Assembly (NCBI GenBank): GCA_023055425.1
Contig: JALGPY010000003.1
Coordinates: 70,292,991-70,356,990 of the forward strand
From: Linanthus parryae
Taxonomy: Eukaryota; Streptophyta; Magnoliopsida; Ericales; Polemoniaceae
Reading direction: 5' to 3'
DNA length: 64,000 nt
The translations under genes and the position numbers were made by a program. Position 1 is the stretch's first letter; every line of letters begins with the position of its first letter. Of the stretch, positions 10,614-20,482 are shown piece after piece. The notes beneath the pieces are model-generated. The model ran no database searches. It worked only from the letters and a program-made list of their open reading frames with translations, and was not told the origin of the DNA.

Positions 10614-11944
10614 AACTTCCGTGACGAGCATATTATGAAGGTCAAAGCCAACAGACAACCCTGGTACTACGCCATAGTCAATTATTTGGTAAATGGAGCA
10701 CTCCCTGAAGACATTACCCCTCTGTAGAAAAATAGGTTTATTTCAAAATGCAGGCACTATTTCTGGGATGACCCTTTCCTATTCAAACAGGGGGCAGACA
10801 ACGTTCTTCGACATTGTATCCCATGTCACGAGATTCTGGAGGTAATCCATCACTGTCACTCACCACAGTGTGGGGGTCACTTCAGCGGACCCAGAACAGC
10901 TCACAAAGTACTGCAATCAGGTTTTTTCTATCCGACAGTTTTTAAAGATTGCCACGATTATGCACAGAGCTGTGACCGCTTCCAGCGCACAGGAAATATT
11001 TCCCAACGGAATGAGATGCCCATGAAACTTTGGCAAGAAGTGGAACCTTTCGACGTGCGGGGTATAGATTTCATGGGCCCTTTTCCGTCCTCTCTGGGAA
11101 ATATGTATATCCTTCTGGCAGTGGATTACGTGTCAAAATGGGTAGAAGCTATGGCCTGTCAGAAAAATGATGCAGCAACAGTGGAGCGATTTCTGAAACG
11201 CAACATTTTTACCAGGTTTGGAACACCAAGAGCCATAGTCAGATGAAGGCTCTCACTTTATTAATAAAGTCTTTGCCAAAATCTTAAAGCAGTATGGGGT
11301 GTCTATCCATAAGGTATCACTGCCTTACCACCCTCAGGAAAATGGGCAAAGAAAGGTGTCAAACAGGGAAATAAAAAGCATATTGGAAAAAACTATGAAT
11401 CCAGGACGGAAAGATTGGTCCTTGAAGCTTGACGATGCACTCTGGGCGTACAGAACTGCCTACAAAACCCCGCTGGGAATGTCCCCATACCAGTTGGTTT
11501 TCGGTAAGGTCTGCCACCTACCAGTGGAATTGGAGCACAGATCTTACTGGGAAATCAAGCAGCTTAATATGGACCACAGTTTATCTGGAGAAAAGAGGAA
11601 GATGGTACTACTTGAATTGGAGGAATTCCGCAAGACTGCTTATGAGAGTGCCAATTTATAAAGAAAAAACGAATAAATCACATGATAACCGCATTCTACC
11701 AAAGAAGATAGAAATTGGGCAGAAGGTTCTCCTTTACAACTCAAGGATGAAATTTTATCCAGGGAAGCTGCGCTCGAGATGGTCTGGACCATTTATTGTG
11801 AAAGACATTACATCCTGGGAAGTAGTGTAACTGGAAAACCCAAGGAACAACACAGCTTTTAAGGTGAATGGGAACATAATCAAGCAATACAGAGATCCTC
11901 AGGAGATAATAGAGGCAGAGGCCATCTACCTCGACATGCCCTGA
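10614..11944 (+). pseudogene. Integrase region of the Athila-like element
   Basis: The His-Cys zinc-binding part is near 10840-11000 ([12 protein letters not shown], later CDRF where CDRC is usual, so one zinc ligand is lost). The catalytic core begins with [12 protein letters not shown] (first Asp). The second Asp lies in a segment interrupted by a one-base loss near 11243. The Glu region is in HPQENGQ..NREIK. The C-terminal segment has [22 protein letters not shown], then [19 protein letters not shown] in another frame, ending at TGA 11942-11944. Integrase would insert the cDNA. The frameshift and the lost cysteine rule out activity. Confidence 0.88.
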
Positions 11945-12155
11945 CCAAGAACGAGGTAACAAAGTCAGGCTGTCGACTGTAAACCACAAGCGCTGGTTGG
12001 GAGGCAAACCAACGTAGAATAGTATTTTTTATATTCAGTAATTCATTATTTAAATAAAATTTTCATAAAAAGAGAGAAAAGTGAGAAGATGGGGGGTTTA
12101 ATGCTGAATTTAGTGTTTCAGGGAAACATGAGCAATTTTTGCAGGAATTGGAGTC

Positions 12156-12792
12156 TGCGTTCAAACGCAGAATTGTGCGTTCAATCGCAGCTGTGCGTTT
12201 AAAAGCAGATCTGTGCATTTAAACGCAGGAGGCCACGTCAACAAAAATTGACAGAAACTGGAACAGTGAGGAGGAAGAGTTATGCGTTCAAAAGCAGAAG
12301 AGTTGCGTTCAAACACAGAAGGGTTGCGAACAAACGCAGTAACTCGAGGAAGAATTTTGACAAACATATGTGCGTTCAAACGCAGAAGTTGAGCGTTCAA
12401 ACGCACACCAAAGAAGAACAAATTTTTAGATCACCAGATGTGCGTTCAAACGCAAGATGTGCGTCCAAACGTAGAAGACTTAGACTGAAAATTTTGAAGA
12501 GAAAGAATGTGCGTTCAAACGCAACATGTGCGTCCAAACGCAGAAGACTTGTTCCAGAAATTTTCTAGAGGGGAGATGTGCGTTCAAACGCAGGAGCTGC
12601 GTTCAAACGCACATCATCAGAAATCTGCAGAATATCCAGGACCTAATGAGCTGCGTTCAGACGCGGAGCATGTGCGTTCAAACGCACATCATCACAAGCC
12701 CAGAAATTCTAGAAGCCAACATATGTGCGTTTAAACACACATCATCAAGACTCAAAAGTTTTTCAGAACATGAAGCACTGCGTTCAAACGCA
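12156..12792 (+). promoter_or_regulatory. Cluster of about nineteen near-palindromic 14-mers, internal
   Basis: This is the same motif as in the LTRs, with about nineteen copies or variants from 12156-12169 to 12779-12792. Many are exact TGCGTTCAAACGCA; others have TTTAAA or CCAAAC centres. The last copy ends 83 bp before a second TATA box (12876). Several overlapping ORFs cross the array only because the motif has no stop codon in any forward frame. Confidence 0.7.
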
Positions 12793-12875
12793 CATTGAGC
12801 GGGATCAGAAAACTTTGAAAGTTTTAGAAAAAATTTGAAATTCAGGGGCCACTCTGCAATTTCTGAAAGTTTACC

Positions 12876-12884
12876 TATATATAA
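12876..12884 (+). promoter_or_regulatory. Internal TATA box upstream of the env-like ORF
   Basis: TATATATAA is followed by a CT-rich leader. A candidate intron follows, ending in a polypyrimidine tract and TTTGCAG at 13154-13160, 30 bases before the ATG at 13191. This would allow separate transcription of the downstream ORF. Confidence 0.5.
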
Positions 12885-13190
12885 TGTACGGCCGAAAGTG
12901 ACCCATTTTTACTTCAGTCAAACAGTTTTCAACCCTCTATCTAGAAAATTCTCTCTGCCCTAGCCAGCCGCCAGACGAAGTCCGCCGCCAGTCAACTCCG
13001 GCGACCACCGCAAGACCACCAGACTGCCCAAAAATAGTGTGGGGGTAATCAAACTAGGAAGATCAGACAGTTCCAGATTTGATTCAGAGACAGTTTTCGG
13101 ATCTGTACCCGTAAGATTTTCTCCGGGTACCCAGGTTCTGTTTTTTCTCTCTGTTTGCAGATTTATTTTTCTGTCTTTTCATTTTCCGAG

Positions 13191-14294
13191 ATGGATGAGG
13201 ACAGACCTTACATGCGTCCAGATAGGGCCATTGCCCCTATGAATATCATAGACTGTAGGTTGTTGAGGGTGGACCATTTATGTGACCATAGGTTTGTCAA
13301 CATGGAGGCCCACCGTTTCTTTCTGCAAGACAAAAAGATTAGGTATGATATAACGGCTGAGAGAACCTTTCCCCGTGATATTGTGTCTATGGGAGAAAAC
13401 CTGTTCAAATACACCGAACAGGATCACTTTGGGGATTTATTCACCGGGTTTACCAACATACAGGTCAGTTTTGTACTCGCTAAGGAGATTTTTAGTAATC
13501 TCTAGTAGTGCATGAACAGCGAGGCCCATTCTATAGAGTGGATTTACTGCAGAAAGAAATGGATTAGGATCACCCCTGAGAGTATCCGAGAGAGTCTGGG
13601 ACTTGAGTTGGTGTTGGATGACTGTCAATTTCAGGAACTTAGGTGCCACCCTTCTGAACAGCTTAGCGACCAGATCCTACAAACTCTGTGTGCGGGTGTG
13701 CCAGGCGCTGCATGGCATTACCCTGAGCAGAGTCCTGCCTACAGGAAACTTCCTTCTACTTTCCTGATTCGAGAGGGGAGATGGTGGACTGAGTGGGTCA
13801 ACAACCGGATCGTGGGAATTAAGCACATAACTCGGATGGACTATGAAGTGGCACTTCTGGTTTATTGTTTGATGACCTGTGAGCCAGTCAGCCTCTCGAA
13901 GATTATTTGTAAGTTTTTCCTGGAAAGGAGGGAGTCCAACAGTAGGAAGGGGTTGGGTTTTTTGGGGATGCTGACCAAACTGGCCCAGGATTATCTGGTG
14001 CCAGTTCCTGGCGAGCTGAGAGATATCCGACCAGTTCAGGTACGAAAGTACCGAAAGATGAGATGTGCATCGGAGGAGGCTCTGCATGGGCCTCCAGATT
14101 ATGTCCAAGTGGACGATGATGATGATGATGGTGCGCCCCCACAGCAGCAGCAGCACAACATGCTGCGAGGAAGAGACCCAAGGGTAGGCAGACTCCCGAA
14201 CCGTCTCCTCAGCCGACAGACCAGTCTGCTCCGGAGAACACAGATTCTAGTTATAGACCAGATCAGTAGAGTTGCGAGGACGCACCACCATTAG
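13191..14294 (+). pseudogene. Additional env-like ORF of the Athila-like element
   Basis: An ORF of about 367 codons after integrase. It is interrupted in frame by two adjacent TAG codons at 13503-13508 and then continues in the same frame. I recognise it as the plant transposon protein type often annotated as Athila ORF, with features such as a WWTEWVNNRIVGIKHI block and a C-terminal acidic run of six Asp followed by poly-Gln. I see no clear signal peptide or fusion peptide, so env-like describes only its position. The ATG at 13191 was chosen because a good splice acceptor ends at 13160. The family's role is unknown to me. Confidence 0.6.
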
Positions 14295-14439
14295 TGTGGG
14301 GGTGGGGAACCGTTTCCTCCTGCATAGCCGTGTCTGCATATTTTTGTTCATTTTATTTTTCATTTTATGTTAATTTGTGAGTCAGCACGTTTTTTCTTTT
14401 GAGTCCAACCACCTATTCTTCTGACCTTGCATATTATGA

Positions 14440-14461
14440 AAATATAAAAATAATAATAATG

Positions 14462-14552
<91 letters not shown>
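14440..14552. repeat. (AAT)n microsatellite, about 100 bp
   Basis: An almost pure TAA/ATA trinucleotide run with one GAT interruption near 14459. The poly-isoleucine ORF crossing it is not a gene. Confidence 0.95.
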
Positions 14553-14554
<2 letters not shown>

Positions 14555-16072
14555 CTAAAAAATCAGAAAATCTTTGAGAAAGGGCAATTAATAGGACAAA
14601 AAACTTGGGAGAATTTAGTAGTTAAGTCTCCAACAGGAAGGAAAATTGACACCAAGGTGTAGGAGTTTTATTTTTTCTGTGGATGGTTAGATCTAGTGCG
14701 ACCCAGAATTCTCCGGTAGGTTGTAGCCTGAGTTAGGAATCCGACTAGTTGCCACACCACCGTGACATAGGTAGTTGACAACCTGCCTACGGGTTCCAGA
14801 ACGGTCACTGCATTTTTCAGTGGAGTGTTTGGCTTATAACGGACCTCACGTCCTGTTTCTCACTCTTAGGTCCAAATATTCAGCCCATTTGCAGCCGTTT
14901 ACCCTTTCATTCACAGCCACTGTAGCCTAGGAAGCCTTCTTTATGACTTGCATCACTTGTTTAGTTGGCTAGTACTACGCGTTAAGACAGAGGGAGTGAG
15001 TCTGGGAGGGTTTCAAATGGACGAGGGCGTCATATGGAATCAGTTTTGGAAAACTTGAGGGTGTGACAGGGTGAGTTAGAGGCGACATCATTAATTTGCA
15101 AGAGGTGAATCACTACATTACACAGTGATCACGGGAGGAGGAGTCGCGTGCGTGATATCTTTTCCGAACATGTTTGGGGTCTGGGGTTGGCAGGTTCAAT
15201 TGGTGGTCGTGCCTATTTATACATCTTTGGTGATGAGGAGGTTTGGTGGGACTGCACGTATTTTCTGCACTACATGGATCAGCGCTGAACGACTAATGTG
15301 GGGGTATTTCTGACAGTTGATATTTTTGCATCCCACAGATTGGATTACTACACTACTCAGCTCAGCTAGTTCATATTTGTTTTTATTATTGTGTTCATAT
15401 ATGTTTATTATTTATGTTTAAAAAAATGTATTTGTTTATTTCAGTTTTAGTAAATAAATTAGAAGTTGAGTAGAGGACATTGTTTGGACTGCACACTGCT
15501 TCACAATTGTGGCCATAAGAACGGCGAATCAGCACCAGGATTTCAGGGAATTGAGACACAGGGACTTAGTTGTTCTGGACAGTTTTCAGGGACTTGGTGA
15601 GGGTGTGAGTTGGGAACAGTGCGATGTCATAACAAGTAGGATTGGCCTTACCTGATACATATAAAAATCCTACTTGTTTAGACTTAGGATCCCCTGATGG
15701 TAAATAGCCTGGAAGGTAGGATAACTAGGGATTCGCTCAGGATACAGACGAAAGTAACAGTAGGGGAAGCCAGTGCTTATTGTCCACACTGAGAAACAAG
15801 CAGGATCACCGATCGCTTGTTAACCGGTACTTCCTGGAGCTACAATGAACATTGAAGGGCACATCAATTTTAATTCTAGATATTGCCCGATCTCAACCAA
15901 AAATCTTTATTTTGTCATATGTTAGTTTGTACATTCTTTGTCTGGGTCAGTTGAATAGTTGAGTCTTCTGGTCTATATCATGAATCTGTTGGACGGGAAA
16001 GTATGCAATTGAAGTATGCAAAACAGGGTCTGCAACGCAGTATGCAAGGGTCTGCTCGTGACGAGCAAAGTT
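14553..16072 (+). other. Noncoding 3' region of the Athila-like element
   Basis: About 1.5 kb between the env-like ORF and the polypurine tract with no conserved ORF. GTGTGGGGGTA-like strings recur (near 13036, 14293 and 15297) and resemble the real polypurine tract. Nothing else was recognised. Confidence 0.5.
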
Positions 16073-16088
16073 TAAAGTGGGGGTATTT
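16073..16088 (+). other. Polypurine tract region before the right LTR
   Basis: AAAGTGGGGGTATTT immediately precedes the right LTR. This is where plus-strand priming is expected, and the G-rich tract plus TATTT is usual in the Athila/Tat group. Confidence 0.7.
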
Positions 16089-16382
16089 TGATAGCTCACA
16101 GATAGAGTTAGTTTGGGAAACCTTTTTACCATTGGTTCTGACCCTATTGAGATTGATTTTGCCTATTTTCAGTTAGTTTTCCACTTGATACGGGACAGAG
16201 GATGCTGAGAGCATAATTTTTATATTTGAGTAATTTCATGCATAATTGTGTTTATTTGGATATGATCGCGGGTACTTGCTGTTGTGTGCAGGAAACAGGT
16301 ACCGAGAAATGCATGAAAGAGGCTTGGAATGGAGGCAGCGTATCAAGAATTCAAAGCAGAAAAACGCAGAAAAGCTAAGTCT

Positions 16383-16750
16383 GTGTAGTCAGACGCACAG
16401 CGTGCGTTCAAACGCACAGCTTGCAGCAGCAGAGGAAGGCAGAAAACATACTGGAAAAGTTAACCAAGTGTTGTGCGTTCAGACGCACATCCAGTGTTCA
16501 AACGCAGGGGACTTCAAAAATTCAGAAGGTCAGAAACAGGCAGAGATCAACCAGAAGACTAAGTGTGGGCGTTCTAACGCACATTGTGCGTTCAAACGCA
16601 CAATCCAGAAAGTCAACGGAAGTCAGAGGGAAAAGCTAAAAAGTCAACATCATAATTGTGAGTCCGAACGCAGGGGATGTGCGTTCAAATGCACGTGTGC
16701 GTTCAAATGCACGTGTGCGTTCAGACGCAGAGGATGTGCGTTCAGACGCA
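16383..16750 (+). promoter_or_regulatory. Cluster of about eleven near-palindromic 14-mers, right LTR
   Basis: Homologous to the cluster at 4992-5343, but with one more copy and different point variants (for example TGCGTTCAAATGCA twice near 16679-16710). The last copy, 16737-16750, ends 84 bp before TATAAA at 16835. Confidence 0.7.
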
Positions 16751-16834
16751 CATCAAAACTTCCATAAGCTTCCAGGACGGGTTTAGACAGGGGCAGAACA
16801 GGAATTTCAGCATCATTTTTAGAGACTGTGGCAG

Positions 16835-16840
16835 TATAAA
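16835..16840 (+). promoter_or_regulatory. TATA box of the right LTR
   Basis: TATAAA in GGCAGTATAAAGGGAGG, matching the left LTR copy. Confidence 0.65.
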
Positions 16841-17823
16841 GGGAGGTGTCCCAGCACAGAATTAGGTTACTCATCATCATCACAGAAGATAGTATCAGAG
16901 CCGGCAGTTTGGAGCAGAGCAGAGATTGGAGCAGTTTCAGTATTCAGAAATAAACTCGTTTGATATTTCTTCTCCTTATTTTATGAAACAGTTTTTATTA
17001 ATAATGTATGCTAGCTAAACCTTTTACCTAGGTTCTCGGTGAACCTAGGGTTTATGAATTCAGCGACTTGGTTTGTTTTGATTCTCAGATCCATGACTAT
17101 CTTGAAGTCTTAATACAGTATTGGATTGTTTATTATTCTGTCTTCAATTTTATATTTACGCATGAACGGTCTTATCACCCAGGAGTGCTACAGACAGGAT
17201 CTGGTGCGCGAGAGTGGCCAGTGAGAGTTAGGAAGAGAAGACAGGATTTAGTATTGTGCCTTGATGGACCGAGAGGTGAAAAGAATCATGGTACTAGCCC
17301 AGAAGCATTAGACCAACTGCTAGAAATTTAGGGGGAGACTGAGAGGAGAATATGTAACCCTAGCAGACTTAGAACAAACCTGCAGATTGAGGTGAACCTA
17401 GGGGATCCGAAAATCTGCAGGAGAGTGATAGATGCATGAGACCGAGAGGAGATTGTATCATTGGTATGCTGGCATAAACAACGTCACTGTGTGTTTTTGA
17501 AATCAAAGTAAACTCTAAAAGCTGAATAATAACCCTAGGGGATCCTGGAGCCTGGATCTTTAATTCATCAGTTTTTAGACTTAGACAAATTCCCATAAAA
17601 TTTACATCAAAAACAGTTTCTTTACGTACTGCTTTTATTTCCTGCAATTTAGTTTAATAAATCACACACAACTACTCCTCTTTTTTACAGCCTTGCAATT
17701 AGTTCTGATTTCAAAAGTTAAAAACCGTCCTGTTCTCGTGTGTTCGATAATCAGAGTCACAAATACGTACTTTATATTACTTGATCGTACACTTGCGAAA
17801 AAGCACATATATCTACGCTATCA

Positions 17824-17828
17824 ACAGT
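17824..17828. repeat. Target-site duplication, right copy (ACAGT)
   Basis: Exact match to 4691-4695. Confidence 0.92.
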
Positions 17829-18255
17829 CAAGATTTGTGTTTTGCCTTAATGGAGGAATTGTGAGCTTGAAAAGTACGAAGCAAGATACAGTTGTTGATC
17901 ATACCACAGAAGCTGAGTATAATGCTGCATCATATGCTACAAAGGAAGCTGTTTGGATCAGGAAGTTCATTATTGAACTAGGAGTTGTCCCTAGCATTGT
18001 GGATCCTATAGCACTTATTGTGACAATAATTGTGCAGTTGCACAAGCTAAGCAACCTAGATCTCACCAGCGGTCCAAGCACATACTTAGGAGATTCTATA
18101 TCATTCGGGAGATCATTGATAGAGAAGATGTGAAGATATGCAAAGTACCAACATATTACAATCTTACGGATCCACCTACCAAACCCCTTGCTCAGCGAAA
18201 GTATGAGCGCCACACTAGACCTATAGGCATACGAGATACACCTTATTTGCTCTAG
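17829..18255 (+). pseudogene. Ty1-copia RNase H C-terminal fragment (3' half of the split element)
   Basis: The copia reading that stopped at 4690 resumes here in the compatible frame: FVFCLNGGIVSLKSTKQDTV, then TTEAEYNAASYATKEAVWIR, the conserved end of copia RNase H with its Glu in TTEAEY. Past a shift near 18030, a KICKVPT..DPPTKPLAQ tail follows, typical of the C-terminus. Together with 4207-4690 it defines the target of the Athila-like insertion. Confidence 0.87.
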
Positions 18256-18270
18256 TTCAAGTGAAAGACT

Positions 18271-19010
18271 TTTGGAGTATGCCCTAGACGCAATCTATTT
18301 ATCGTGACATTTATAAAGGCTTTTCTATTCATTCTGTTATCTATATGGAGATATGTTGACATAATGAAGTCCTTTGAATAAATATTGTTTTCTTAAATAT
18401 TCTTAGTCTAGTATTACTGTTAATTAGGACGACTATATTGCATCGAGACTAGTGTGTGGATAGATTCATATGAGATAACAAGTCTAACACATGGGTACAC
18501 ATTAGGCGTAATGGCGTATTGAATTGACCCACCATGAGAACACTACATGGGTGTTATGCGAGTTTCACAAGTTCTTCTCATAGTGACAATGGTGTTGTGA
18601 TCCTATGGCTTGAAGTTACAACATTCTCTAGATATGAAGTACATGTTTTAGTACCCTCAAACATCACACTGTAACAAGGTGATTATAAAGTCGATAATTG
18701 GATATGCGGAGAGGTGTGAGTGATGTAGATATGATTTTCGCTCCTACATAACCGGAGTAAATATCAATGGGCACTCGATGAGTGTGACTTAGGAACATGC
18801 ATGGTCGTGCTCAAATGAATCAATATCACATATTGATGTCTTTGTCTGTCTATGTCTGCTCAGAGAATCGAGAAATTATAGATTAGATAAAACAAGGGTG
18901 ACACTCCATGGTTTGTGTATAATCTGGATAGATGGACAAAGGGATTATACGACACGGTAACATTGGTCATAGAGGTTCGTCAGGTCACTGACATTCCTAT
19001 TACTTGGGTA
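18271..19010 (+). repeat. Probable copia 3' LTR remnant
   Basis: The TTGGAGTATGCCCTAGA start, just after the RNase H end, is a familiar beginning of copia LTRs in dicots. No clean end or second LTR copy is in the window, so its limit is uncertain. It may extend into the tandem repeats that follow. Confidence 0.55.
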
Positions 19011-19302
19011 GCATTGATGTATTGCTAGATACCGCTCAATGTTTGTAATTGTTATTGCTAACGTAATTAGGAACCTGCAAGGTCACACAAAAAGAATGGA
19101 CTGTTAGCAATGCCTTCCAATGACTTGCATTGATGTATTGCTAGATACCGCTCAATGTTTGTAATTGTTATTGCTAACGTAAATACGAACCTACAAGGTC
19201 ACACAAAAAGAATGGACTGTTAGCAATGCCTTCCCATGACTTGCAATGCCTTCCAAAGTCTATTACTTGGGTAGCATTGATGTATTGCTAGATACCGTCC
19301 AA
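19011..19302. repeat. Tandem duplication, about 116-bp unit
   Basis: A unit starting GCATTGATGTATTGCTAGATA begins at 19011 and again at 19127, with a partial third copy at 19274. The shared part runs through the GTTTGTAATTGTTATTGCTAA and AAAGAATGGACTGTTAGC blocks. It lies at the end of the copia LTR remnant. Confidence 0.75.
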
Positions 19303-20144
19303 AAAGTATATAGTATGAATAGTAGTCTAAAAATGAATTCTAATTTTTCGCTCATGATGGAGGGGGTATTACAGAGACTCCCAACTACGGTGTAATCAGC
19401 GAAGAAGTGGGTAAGTCTAGATATAAACAATTACAAGTTATAGATTTCAATTTTTTTGAGAATCATGAGATTTTACAATTATACAGTCTTTTAATTAAGG
19501 GAGGGTTTAGAAATTATGTGATGGTGCAGGACGCTGCTTTGTAACAATTATTATAGGCAAGCTTGTATGAATTTTAGATAAAATATTATTTTACTAAATA
19601 TTAAGTAAAAGTTACGGTGAAAAACTGATGCAATAATTTAGGGTTTGGTAAACGTAGCTGTGAACATGCTACGAGGGTGTAAAATGACAAAAATATATGA
19701 CACATGTCAGTTATATAAAGATAAATATTAAAAGTTTTAAAATTTGTAAGTTTAAAATTAATTAGTTGCACTAGAATCAATCAAAAGAATGATCTGGACA
19801 AACATCTCTCCACTTGCATCTTGAAAGCTGTTGTGACACAGCAAAAATTGGACCAAAAGTCAAAAAGCAATTTTTACCAAACATACTAATAAGTGTTATG
19901 GGTTCAGAAAGCAGATGTACTGGGCTGCTGACAACAGAAACATTACCAAACTGGCCCTAAGCATCTTCTTCTAACTCGTTTTGCCAATTAAAATTATTTT
20001 GTTTTTCTTACGTAAGAAGATATTTATTGTATGTTTAATAACTCTATTTTTAAAATGTATTCATTTTTCTAAAAAAAAACGTATTCCTTTAAATTTTTTT
20101 TCTTAAGAGTGATAATTGACATCACTGTTTTTCTTCCTATATTT
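19303..20144. other. AT-rich DNA, nothing recognised
   Basis: No ORF above noise and no terminal repeats identified. Confidence 0.4.
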
Positions 20145-20482
20145 TGTTGAGAAGCCCACATCGGACATTCATGAAGAAGAAATATAATTAATAAGTGTTC
20201 TGGGCTACTCCCTCATTGTCAATTGATTTTGAGGTGGAACCCATGAATTCTAACATGGTATCAGAGCCTCTGCTCTCACACGTGAATGGTATAACAACCC
20301 ACGTGCTTACCGCCACCCGTAGACAAACGATCCACGTGTAGGCCTAAAAATGCTAGACGTGAGAGTGCATGTTGAGAAGTCCCACATCAGACATTCAGGA
20401 AGAAAAAATATAATTAATAAGTGTTCTGAGCTACTCTTCTCATTGCCAATTAGTTTTGAGATGGAACCCATAAATTCTAACA
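20145..20482 (+). mobile_element. TRIM (terminal-repeat retrotransposon in miniature), 338 bp
   Basis: Two direct repeats of 111 and 113 bp (20145-20255 and 20370-20482) both begin TGTTGAGAAG and end TTCTAACA. The left one is followed immediately by TGGTATCAGAGCC (20256-20268), an exact complement of the 3' end of plant initiator tRNA-Met. The right one is preceded by the purine-rich GACGTGAGAGTG. It has no coding capacity. Flanks TATTT and TTTTT are an imperfect 5-bp duplication. Such elements move only with enzymes supplied in trans. Confidence 0.88.

Larger units (their letters stand above)
4696..17823 (+). mobile_element. Athila-like Ty3-gypsy retrotransposon, 13.1 kb, full length but mutated
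   Basis: The element is bounded by two LTRs of 1722 and 1735 bp that begin TGATAGC and end GCTATCA. It has a 5-bp duplication (ACAGT), a tRNA-Asp primer-binding site and a G-rich polypurine tract before the right LTR. The order is LTR, gag, protease, reverse transcriptase, RNase H, integrase, a noncoding motif array, an additional env-like ORF, 1.8 kb of noncoding DNA, LTR. The size, long LTRs, tRNA-Asp PBS, gag-pol type and extra ORF after integrase fit the Athila lineage. All coding parts have stops or frameshifts. It inserted into an older copia element. The LTRs differ at roughly 3-5% over the first 250 bp compared by eye. Confidence 0.93.
16089..17823 (+). repeat. Right LTR of the Athila-like element
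   Basis: Begins TGATAGC, ends GCTATCA, 1735 bp, homologous throughout to the left LTR with scattered substitutions and small indels. It is followed directly by ACAGT. Confidence 0.93.

Noticed and set aside
12248..12798. Overlapping ORFs with CVQTH, RSNA and AFKR repeats across the internal 14-mer array (also at 4853-5416 and 16246-16767)
   Set aside because: The repeated motif has no stop codon in any forward frame, so all three frames stay open. The peptides are only its translation, with no independent coding signal.
14399..14662. ORF with a long poly-isoleucine run
   Set aside because: Translation of an AAT microsatellite.
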